Source of the DNA: JALNZF01 sp049793155
Lineage (GTDB): Bacteria; Nitrospirota; UBA9217
Assembly (NCBI GenBank): GCA_049793155.1
Contig: JBARBN010000054.1
Location: forward strand, 1-22,482
Length of the DNA: 22,482 bases
Direction of reading: 5' to 3'
Shown here: positions 7,850-14,598 of the stretch, in pieces
Layout: each line of letters starts with the position of its first letter
Position numbering within the stretch: the stretch's first letter is position 1
Made by a program: the position numbers and the translations under genes
The notes under the pieces: generated by a model
The model's database searches: none
What the model was told of the DNA's origin: nothing
Seen by the model: the letters and a program-made list of their open reading frames with translations, nothing else

Positions 7850-10800
7850 ATGGAACGAAAAAAGAAAAAAGCGCCTTCCCGGCTTTCTTCCAAGGGTCAG
7901 AAAACCTCCAAAGGACCCACGGTCGCGGTAAAGCCGTCCCTCCCTTCCCGTGATGAAATGAAACAGCTGAAGACCGGTCAATATGTCGTCGGCATCGGGG
8001 CGTCCGCAGGCGGACTCGAAGCGCTGGAACTGTTATTCAGCCACATGCCCCCGGACAGCGGCATGTCCTTCGTCCTGATCCCCCATCTTTCTCCGGAACG
8101 CAAGAGCATCATGGCGGAACTTCTTCAGCGGCATACCTCCATGAACGTCGCGCAGGCTGAAGAGGGGATGCGGGTCATGCCGAACAGCGTGTATATCATC
8201 CCCCCGAACCGGGACATGTCCATCGAGGGCGACAAACTCCATTTGCTCGAACCCTCGGCATACCACGGCATACGCCATCCCATCGACTTCTTTTTCCGGT
8301 CCCTTGCAAAGGACCGGGGAGAGCGTGCCGTATGCATCATCTTGTCCGGTACGGGCACGGAGGGCACGCTCGGCCTGCAGGCGATCAAGGGCGAGGGAGG
8401 GCTTGTGCTGGCTCAGGAGGTGAAGACGGCAAAATATGACGGCATGCCTGCCTCCGCCATAGCCACGGGACTCGTCGATTATGTTCTTGCGCCGGAAAAG
8501 ATGCCCGAACTCCTTCTGCGTTACACGAAGAGCACGTACGCGCGCGCCTTCAAGCCTCAGGCCAGGACCGAAAGGCCGACCGAGGCCCTGCAGAAGATCT
8601 TCTCGATGATCAGGGTCCGCATGGGCCACGATTTTTCCCAGTACAAGCTGAACACGATCGTCCGCAGGATCGAGAAGCGCATGGTGCTCCACCAGATAGA
8701 TACCCTGGACAATTATGTCTCATACCTTCGCAACAATGAATACGAGGTCGAAGCGCTCGCCAACGAACTGCTCATCAGGGTCACGAGCTTTTTCAGGGAC
8801 CCCGAGTCCTTCGACATCCTCAAGCAGAAGGCCTTCCCCCGTCTGTTCAAGAACAAGGTCCCCGGCGGCAACCTGCGCATCTGGGTCCCCGGATGTTCCA
8901 CCGGAGAAGAGGCCTATTCGCTGGCCATGGTGGCACTGGAGGCCATGCACGAGCACAACGTCAATTATACGATCCAGGTCTTTGCCACCGACATCGACAG
9001 CAGGGCCGTCGAGATCGCCCGGGCCGGCCTGTACCCCGAGAGCATCACCGTGGACGTGTCTCCCGCGCGCCTGGCGCGTTTCTTCATCAGGAAGAATCAG
9101 CAATATCAGATCAGGGACAATCTCAGGGAAATGGTGGTCTTCGCCGTGCAGAACCTCATTAAGGACCCGCCGTTCTCGAAGATGGACATGATCAGCTGCA
9201 GAAACCTCCTTATCTATCTCGGGCCTGCGCTCCAGAAAAAGGCGCTGCCCCTGTTCCATTACTCACTCAATCCCGAAGGCATCCTGTTCCTTGGATCATC
9301 GGAGACCGTGGGAGACACTGCTGACCTCTTTTCCGTCCTCGACAAACGCTGGAAGATCTTCTCGGCCAACAAGGTCGAGGCCAACCGGGCTGCCGCAGCC
9401 GATCTCCGCTACCCCGTTTCCCCGGCCCGCCGGGCAAGAACGGAGATCGTTCCCGAAGGCATGGGTCCGGCAAACGTCGCGGTCAGTAGCGTAATGGAGA
9501 AGCTCCTGATCGAGCGGTACGCGCCTCCCAGCTGTATGGTGAACGATAATGGTGATATCCTTTTTTTCCACGGCCGCACCGGCAGGTTCCTGGAGCCGGC
9601 CTCGGGCAAGGCTGCGCTCAACATCCTCGAGATGGCGCGCGAGGGCCTGCGTATCGAGCTCAGAACAGCAATGCGCAAGGCCCTGGACAAAAAAAAAGAC
9701 GTGGTCCTCGAAGGCCTGCAGATCAGATCGAACGGCAGCCACAGGAGCGTCAACCTGGAGGTCCGCTACGTAAAGCAGCCGGAGCATTTGCAAGGGCTGC
9801 TCCTGATCGCATTTAACGAGCAGGCCGTCCCCAAAAGCCACAAGAAAGCGGCAAAGGCGACGGCAAAGGCGGCGGGACGCGCAAAGGCCGGAGCGGACGA
9901 ACGCGTCTCAGCCTTGGAGTATGAGCTTAAGTCCACAAAAGAGCGCCTCCAGACCGCCATTGAAGAACTGGAGACCTCGAACGAGGAGCTCAAATCGCTG
10001 AACGAAGAGATGCAATCCTCGAACGAAGAGCTCCAGAGCACGAACGAGGAGCTGGAGACCTCGCGCGAGGAGCTCCAGTCCGTGAATGAGGAACTGGTCA
10101 CGGTAAACACCGAACTGCAGAACAAGATCGAGGAGCTTTCCGACGCCAACAACGATATCGTCAACCTGCTCGAGAGCACGCTGATCGCCACGATATTCCT
10201 GGACAGCAAGCTGCGCATCAAGCGCTTTACCCCCACTCTCGCGGACCTCATTAACATCATCCAGACCGACGTTGGCAGGCCCCTGGGCGACATCTCCGTG
10301 AAGCTGGACTATCCCGATCTTGTGGCGGACGCAGAGGAGACGGTCAGGACCCTCGCGACAAAGGAAAGAACGGTCCGGCATTTGGATGGCCGCTGGTTCC
10401 TGGCGCGGGTCCTGCCCTACCGCACGGTTGAAAATGTCATCGACGGAGTCGTCATCACCTTCATCGATATCACCGGGCAAAAGCGGGCCCAGGCGCTCCA
10501 GGACGCCCTCACCTATGCAGAGGGGATCGTGGACACCGTTCGCGAACCGCTCCTGGTCCTCGATGCGGACCTCCGGGTGATGTCTGCGAATAAGTCGTTC
10601 TACGAGATCTTCGGAGTATCTTCGGAAGAGACCGTGAAAAAGCTTGTGTATGAACTCGGCAGCGGGCAGTGGAACGTCCCGGGACTCCGGATACTTCTGG
10701 AGGAAATCCTTCCGAAAAGCGCGCAGTTCCGGGACTTCGTGGTGGACCACGAGTTTCCAGGCGTCGGCAGAAAGAAGATGCTGCTGAACGCCCGGCGTAT

Positions 10801-10879
10801 AAATCAGAACGAGGTCGGGACGCAGATGATACTCGTTGCGATGGAGGATGTGACGGGAAGAGGACAGAGGGACTCATAA
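7850..10879 (+). CDS. CheB-CheR-PAS-PAS protein without kinase domain
   Basis: This is a 1009-residue cytoplasmic protein. A basic N-terminal tail leads to a CheB domain at about 45-230, with S52 (GASAGG) and H79 (IPHL). The position of the third catalytic residue is E171 (GTGTEG) where CheB proteins have Asp. CheR follows at about 240-500, with the canonical GCSTGEEAYS SAM loop and CRNLLIYL. After it come a degenerate PAS-like stretch at about 535-640, an Ala/Lys-rich linker at 664-684, a long coiled coil of NEEL repeats at about 688-763, and two PAS domains (about 772-880 and 885-1005). The protein stops there; the kinase that would complete the architecture is encoded one base downstream. 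The two gene products together match the domain order of the 1425-residue fusion upstream. An alternative start at 7793 gives 1028 residues. Confidence 0.92.
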   Translation: MERKKKKAPSRLSSKGQKTSKGPTVAVKPSLPSRDEMKQLKTGQYVVGIGASAGGLEALELLFSHMPPDSGMSFVLIPHLSPERKSIMAELLQRHTSMNVAQAEEGMRVMPNSVYIIPPNRDMSIEGDKLHLLEPSAYHGIRHPIDFFFRSLAKDRGERAVCIILSGTGTEGTLGLQAIKGEGGLVLAQEVKTAKYDGMPASAIATGLVDYVLAPEKMPELLLRYTKSTYARAFKPQARTERPTEALQKIFSMIRVRMGHDFSQYKLNTIVRRIEKRMVLHQIDTLDNYVSYLRNNEYEVEALANELLIRVTSFFRDPESFDILKQKAFPRLFKNKVPGGNLRIWVPGCSTGEEAYSLAMVALEAMHEHNVNYTIQVFATDIDSRAVEIARAGLYPESITVDVSPARLARFFIRKNQQYQIRDNLREMVVFAVQNLIKDPPFSKMDMISCRNLLIYLGPALQKKALPLFHYSLNPEGILFLGSSETVGDTADLFSVLDKRWKIFSANKVEANRAAAADLRYPVSPARRARTEIVPEGMGPANVAVSSVMEKLLIERYAPPSCMVNDNGDILFFHGRTGRFLEPASGKAALNILEMAREGLRIELRTAMRKALDKKKDVVLEGLQIRSNGSHRSVNLEVRYVKQPEHLQGLLLIAFNEQAVPKSHKKAAKATAKAAGRAKAGADERVSALEYELKSTKERLQTAIEELETSNEELKSLNEEMQSSNEELQSTNEELETSREELQSVNEELVTVNTELQNKIEELSDANNDIVNLLESTLIATIFLDSKLRIKRFTPTLADLINIIQTDVGRPLGDISVKLDYPDLVADAEETVRTLATKERTVRHLDGRWFLARVLPYRTVENVIDGVVITFIDITGQKRAQALQDALTYAEGIVDTVREPLLVLDADLRVMSANKSFYEIFGVSSEETVKKLVYELGSGQWNVPGLRILLEEILPKSAQFRDFVVDHEFPGVGRKKMLLNARRINQNEVGTQMILVAMEDVTGRGQRDS

Positions 10880-10880
10880 T

Positions 10881-12551
10881 ATGAAAAAAGCGGATTCAAA
10901 AACTTCCGATCTTGCTGCTCTTCGCCGTAAAGCGCAACTGAAGCTCAAGGAACAGACGGAAAGACTGCATGAGCTTTCCCAGCAGGACACGAAACGGCTT
11001 ATCACCGAACTGGGCACGCACCAGATCGAGCTTGAAATGCAAAACGAGGAGCTGCGCAGGGCCGAAAGAGAGCTCGAGGCTTCCCGCGACCGGTATGCCG
11101 ACCTGTATGATTTTGCCCCTGTCGGCTATTTTACGCTCGATGACCGTGGTATGATACGCGAAGTAAATCAGAGCGGGGCCGACCTCCTAGCACTCGGTAA
11201 ACGCCTGCTGCTCAATAAATCGTTCACCTCCTTTCTCTCGGACATGTCCGATCAGCGGATCTTTCGCGCCCACTGCGACGACGCGTTCCTCAAACAGACG
11301 CGGCAGTCCTGCGAAGTCAGCATTAGAAGAACGGATGCGCCTCCCGTGTATGTTCAGTTGCAAAGCATCGCGGCCGGCACGACCGACGGCAAGACTGAGT
11401 CCCTGCGCATGACCGCTATAGACATCACCGAGCGCAAGCGGGCGGAGGAAGAGCTGAGGAAGAGCAGGGCGCTCCTTCATTCGGTCATTGAAGGGACGTC
11501 GGATGCGGTCTATGTGAAGGACCTGAATGGACGCTACCTTCTTTTCAATACCGCCTCTGAAGGCATCACCGGGAAAAAGTCCCCTGAGGTGCTCGGCAAG
11601 GACGACACCGTCCTCTTCCCGCCGGAAGAGGCAAAGATGGTCATGGAAGGCGACCATGCGGTCGTGAAGGCCGGAATGCGAAAGACCTACGAAGAAGTCG
11701 TCACAACCGCATCGGGCGAAAAGCGGACCTATCTTTCCACAAAGGGTCCGTTGTTCGATAATGACGGCCGCGTCACCGGCCTGTTCGGGATCGCGCGTGA
11801 TATCACGGAACGCAAGAAAGGCCAGGAAGAGCTTCAGTCGACGCATGCTGAACTGGAGCGACGGGCATACGAGCTCGAAGCCGTGAACCGGGAGCTGGAG
11901 GCTTTCTCTTACACGGTGTCGCACGACTTGAAAACGCCGCTTCGGAGCATCGGCGGTTTTGCCAGCGCGCTGCTCGAAGATTACCCGGACAAACTCGACG
12001 CGGCTGGCAGGGACTACCTTTCGAGGATAACCGCCGCTACGATGCGGATGAGCCAGCTCATCGAGGCCATGCTGAAGATGGCGAAGTCAACACGCGGCGA
12101 GATGCATGAAAATGTCGTCAACCTAAGCGCCTTGGCACAGGTCATAGGGCATGATTTGAAGAAACGGGATCCGGAGCGACAGGTCGAGTTCGTGATCGCT
12201 GATAATATGAAGGTCAAGGGCGATGCGACTATGATGGAGGTGATGCTTCAAAACCTAATGGAGAATGCATGGAAATTCACGAGTACGCATCAGACAGCCA
12301 GGATCGAGATCGGGGCTGTTGAGAGGGATGGCAAAACGATATATTATGTGCGCGATGACGGCGCGGGCTTCAATATGAAATATGCCGACAAGCTCTTTAT
12401 GCCCTTCCAGCGCCTGCATTCGGATTCCGAGTTTCCCGGCATCGGCATCGGTCTGGCCATCGCCCACCGCATTATCACCCGCCACAGCGGGCGGATGTGG
12501 GCCGAGGGAGAGGTCGAAAAAGGCGCGAAGGTTTTTTTCACCCTGGCGTAA
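10881..12551 (+). CDS. Cytoplasmic PAS-PAS histidine kinase
   Basis: This soluble kinase has 556 residues. An N-terminal coiled coil (about 5-75) precedes two PAS domains (about 75-185 and 190-315, each ending in DITERK), another coiled coil, and the kinase core. The core has His348 (TVSHDLKTPLR), N462 (NAWKF), D492 in a DDGAGF motif (usually DNGAGF) and a GIGLA loop. There are no membrane segments and no receiver. The ATG lies one base after the stop of the CheB-CheR gene, so the two are almost certainly translationally coupled and likely act together. The kinase core is clearly related to those of the two other kinases in the cluster (shared WAEGE and FFTL ending). The signal sensed is unknown. 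Confidence 0.92.
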   Translation: MKKADSKTSDLAALRRKAQLKLKEQTERLHELSQQDTKRLITELGTHQIELEMQNEELRRAERELEASRDRYADLYDFAPVGYFTLDDRGMIREVNQSGADLLALGKRLLLNKSFTSFLSDMSDQRIFRAHCDDAFLKQTRQSCEVSIRRTDAPPVYVQLQSIAAGTTDGKTESLRMTAIDITERKRAEEELRKSRALLHSVIEGTSDAVYVKDLNGRYLLFNTASEGITGKKSPEVLGKDDTVLFPPEEAKMVMEGDHAVVKAGMRKTYEEVVTTASGEKRTYLSTKGPLFDNDGRVTGLFGIARDITERKKGQEELQSTHAELERRAYELEAVNRELEAFSYTVSHDLKTPLRSIGGFASALLEDYPDKLDAAGRDYLSRITAATMRMSQLIEAMLKMAKSTRGEMHENVVNLSALAQVIGHDLKKRDPERQVEFVIADNMKVKGDATMMEVMLQNLMENAWKFTSTHQTARIEIGAVERDGKTIYYVRDDGAGFNMKYADKLFMPFQRLHSDSEFPGIGIGLAIAHRIITRHSGRMWAEGEVEKGAKVFFTLA

Positions 12552-12557
12552 AACGAA

Positions 12558-13499
12558 ATGATGAAATCAATACCTGACCCCGCCACGAATACGCATCTTA
12601 ACGAAGGCTGTGAATACCGTGAACGACTCGGCCCTTCTGCTGATTCTCTGACGCTGCTGGTTTATCTGAGCAAGCGCTATCGTCACTCATCATCAACGGA
12701 GTGGGCAACGCGCATTGCGTCCGGCCAGGTGCTTATCGATGGTCTGCCTGCGCATGCTGACAGGGTGCTGCGCGCGGGAAGCGCACTGGCGTGGCAGCGA
12801 CCGCCGTGGGTCGAGCCTGATGCCCCAAAAACATTTACCGTTTTATATGAAGATGATGACGTGATCGCAGTGAACAAGCCGGCGGGGTTACCTACGCTTC
12901 CCGGCGCGAATTTTCTCGAGTCGACCCTCCTGCATCTCGTACGGGCCACTGCGCCTGACGCTGCGCCTCTTCACCGATTGGGTCGATGGACATCAGGTAT
13001 AGTATTGTGTGCCCGTAACAAGAATGCCCGGGCAGAATTGATGCGTCAATGGTCGGCAAGACAGGTCGGCAAACTCTACCGCGCGCTTGCAAGCGGGCGG
13101 CCCGATTGGGATGAGACGACGATCTCGACGCCTATCGGCCCGGTGCCGCACGCCTTGCTCGGATCGGTCCATGCCGCGTCTCAAGAAGGAAGGTCAGCCT
13201 TGTCTTACGTGGCCGTCATCGAACGCCGCGAAGGTTCCTTCCTCTGCGATGTACGTATTGAGACAGGCCGCCCTCACCAGATCCGCATCCACCTGGCATC
13301 CTCGGGACACCCTCTGGTTGGCGACCCTCTGTATGGCGCCGGCGGTTTGCCCCTGCAGGATACACATGCCTTGCCCGGCGATCCCGGCTACCAGCTTCAT
13401 GCGGCAAGTTTGAGCTTTCGTCATCCCGGCACCGGGCGCGCGATGGTCATCGAGTGCGAGCCGCCGTCGTTATTACGAGTTCATACAGGTACGCGTTGA
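12558..13499 (+). CDS. RluA-family pseudouridine synthase with altered catalytic motif
   Basis: This 313-residue protein has the RluA-type fold. A short S4-like N-terminal region (ASGQVLIDG) is followed by the catalytic domain with VNKPAGLPT, the active-site motif region, ETGRPHQIRIH and the GHPLVGDPLYG strand. These enzymes isomerise uridine to pseudouridine in rRNA or tRNA. The motif that normally reads HRLDxxTSG reads HRLGRWTSG here, with G142 (codon GGT) in place of the catalytic Asp. Either activity is lost, or this is a divergent RluA subfamily; I have a recollection of HRLG-type sequences in plant and cyanobacterial relatives but cannot verify it. The start follows the kinase stop by six bases without a clear ribosome binding site, so it is probably coupled. 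The RNA target cannot be told from sequence. Confidence 0.85.
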   Translation: MMKSIPDPATNTHLNEGCEYRERLGPSADSLTLLVYLSKRYRHSSSTEWATRIASGQVLIDGLPAHADRVLRAGSALAWQRPPWVEPDAPKTFTVLYEDDDVIAVNKPAGLPTLPGANFLESTLLHLVRATAPDAAPLHRLGRWTSGIVLCARNKNARAELMRQWSARQVGKLYRALASGRPDWDETTISTPIGPVPHALLGSVHAASQEGRSALSYVAVIERREGSFLCDVRIETGRPHQIRIHLASSGHPLVGDPLYGAGGLPLQDTHALPGDPGYQLHAASLSFRHPGTGRAMVIECEPPSLLRVHTGTR

Positions 13500-13597
13500 A
13501 GCCGGCAGGTTGGAAGCTGCTTTCTTGAACGTACTTCCTGAACACTGCAGCAGTTGTATCTTTTCAGAAATTCAAGCGGTAATTGAGGGCTACCCAT

Positions 13598-13626
13598 AAA
13601 AAAAGGACGGCCTGTTAATGCCGTCC
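13598..13626 (-). terminator. Intrinsic terminator of the small secreted protein gene
   Basis: On the minus strand a 7-bp perfect stem (GGACGGC/GCCGTCC, 13605-13611 with 13620-13626) with an 8-nt loop is followed directly by seven T. It lies 31 bp after the minus-strand stop codon. On the plus strand no T-run follows, so it should not terminate the pseudouridine synthase transcript efficiently. Confidence 0.85.
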
Positions 13627-13657
13627 AAGTGTTATATCTTCATGATCGCATCGATAA

Positions 13658-13900
13658 CTATTTTCTCTTTTCGCCGGCTTCTATGCCTTTTTTTGTCTGC
13701 TCAATCGCCTTATGTACGAGTTCAAGAGCTTTTACGCGATGGCCGCCCTTATTGTGTTCGGCCGCTTCCAACTCCATCTTGGCTGTTTTCAATGCCTCCA
13801 GCGCGGCTATCATATGAGGCTGATTGATCGCGGCCCAACTGCCTCCTCCAGCACCGATAAGAAGTCCGAGAACCAAAGCAATTACAATTCTTTTTGTCAT
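13658..13900 (-). CDS. Small secreted helical protein, 80 residues
   Basis: The likely start is the ATG at 13900, preceded by AGGAGG at six bases' spacing; an ATG further upstream would add 20 residues but lacks such a site. The protein has a signal peptide (MTKR, then a hydrophobic Leu/Ile/Gly run, with probable cleavage near SWA-A at about residue 23). A mature domain of about 57 residues follows, predicted helical and rich in Ala, Glu, Lys and His, with the motif NKGGHRVKALELV. I have seen similar QPHM...KGGHR...A small exported proteins in proteobacterial and Nitrospirota genomes, but know no function. It is probably periplasmic. It is transcribed opposite to its neighbours and has its own terminator. 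Confidence 0.8.
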   Translation of the reverse strand: MTKRIVIALVLGLLIGAGGGSWAAINQPHMIAALEALKTAKMELEAAEHNKGGHRVKALELVHKAIEQTKKGIEAGEKRK

Positions 13901-13925
13901 ATTCCACCCTCCTCTCTTTTGAGAT

Positions 13926-13943
13926 ATTATAACGGATATTGTA
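13926..13943 (-). promoter_or_regulatory. Probable -10 region(s) of the small secreted protein gene
   Basis: On the minus strand there is a perfect TATAAT (13926-13931) and, just upstream, an extended -10 (TGA-TACAAT, with TACAAT at 13938-13943). Neither has a good -35 hexamer at the usual distance. Either would start transcription 20-30 bases before the ribosome binding site and ATG at 13900. Confidence 0.4.
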
Positions 13944-14017
13944 TCACAAAAAACCTGCACTTGATGGGGAACGACGGTTAAAGAAGGTCCGTTTTCGAAT
14001 CACTAAAATACATCCTG

Positions 14018-14046
14018 TTGACAAACAGCTAGGTAAAGCATAGACT
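14018..14046 (+). promoter_or_regulatory. Sigma-70-like promoter upstream of the selenoprotein candidate
   Basis: A perfect -35 TTGACA (14018-14023) is followed after 17 bp by TAGACT (14041-14046, 4 of 6 to the -10 consensus). Transcription would start near 14053, giving a leader of about 100 nt before the ATG at 14152. Nothing else on this strand lies between, so it supports expression of the interrupted reading frame. Confidence 0.5.
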
Positions 14047-14151
14047 TCTTCCTGTATATTGCACTGACGCCCAGGCGATTCGAGCGCCAAATTTCAACCC
14101 GCATTCTGCAAGCTCTGCATATTCACGAAAAATTATTAAGAGATTCCTATC

Positions 14152-14472
14152 ATGAAAATTGACTGTTATCTGTCGCTCCGTTATAGTTCAGAAGAAGATT
14201 TGCGAAAAAACATCACTTTTGCTTTGTTAAGTGAAAAGGTCCAGGCAGAGGTGAATTTTCACCGGATCAATGACGACAATGCCATGTCCCTTGGGCTGAA
14301 AGGATCGCCCTCGGTATTTATTGATGGGATGGAACTTCAGCCGCTGAGGACGACAGGATTTTCCTGAAGATTGTTCATCGATGAGTCTGGAAGACTCGCC
14401 AATACGCCCTCTGTTGTAACAATTCGCGTCGCGATCAGAGAAGTTCTGCATTCGCGTTCTCGACACAAATAA
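14152..14472 (+). CDS. Candidate selenoprotein: thioredoxin-fold small protein with in-frame TGA (Sec72)
   Basis: Conventional reading gives 71 residues ending at TGA 14365-14367. Read through, the frame continues 34 codons to TAA at 14470-14472, giving 106 residues. The first half looks like the small thioredoxin-like proteins I recall as the DF family (seleno)protein group: a beta-alpha-beta start, then DDNAMSLGLKGSPSVFIDGMELQP. That motif carries the cis-proline signature GSPS and the IDG strand. In that family this is followed shortly by a Ser-Cys-Arg motif and then a helix beginning after a proline. Here the sequence across the TGA is GFS-U-RLFIDESG, then TPSVVTIRVAIREVL, so UGA falls where Cys is expected. 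A SECIS-like hairpin lies just downstream. The other family thiol position near residue 11 is Tyr here; the only ordinary Cys is C5. A redox role is inferred. The alternative is a nonsense-mutated pseudogene. Confidence 0.7.
14383..14397 (+). promoter_or_regulatory. SECIS-like hairpin downstream of the in-frame TGA
   Basis: GAGTCT (14383-14388) and AGACTC (14392-14397) form a perfect 6-bp stem closed by the loop GGA (14389-14391). The loop begins 21 nt after the TGA at 14365-14367. Bacterial SECIS elements lie inside the coding region just after UGA and have a short apical loop with G in its first two positions, at roughly this distance. No bulged U like that of E. coli fdhF is evident. The hairpin encodes ESGRL in the read-through frame. 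Confidence 0.6.
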
Positions 14473-14598
14473 ATCACGACAAAAACAATGACACCTGAGC
14501 TCACGCCCGGGGTCTAGTCGCCGATCATTCTGGTGAATTGTTCATCGTTGCCAACAAAACAATAGCTAAGCCGATGTGCTCATGGTATTATTTTTCTC

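Noticed and set aside
13500..13597. Possible gene or terminator after the pseudouridine synthase
   Set aside because: No open frame with a start and ribosome binding site and no stem followed by a T-run.
13598..13626. Terminator hairpin acting for the pseudouridine synthase on the plus strand
   Set aside because: On the plus strand the stem is preceded by the A-run and not followed by T, so it fits only the minus-strand gene.
14329..14406. Frameshift reading of the small thioredoxin-like gene (ending EDDRIFLKIVHR in another frame)
   Set aside because: That alternative ends after a dozen residues and lacks the family helix, whereas in-frame read-through of the TGA gives the expected continuation.
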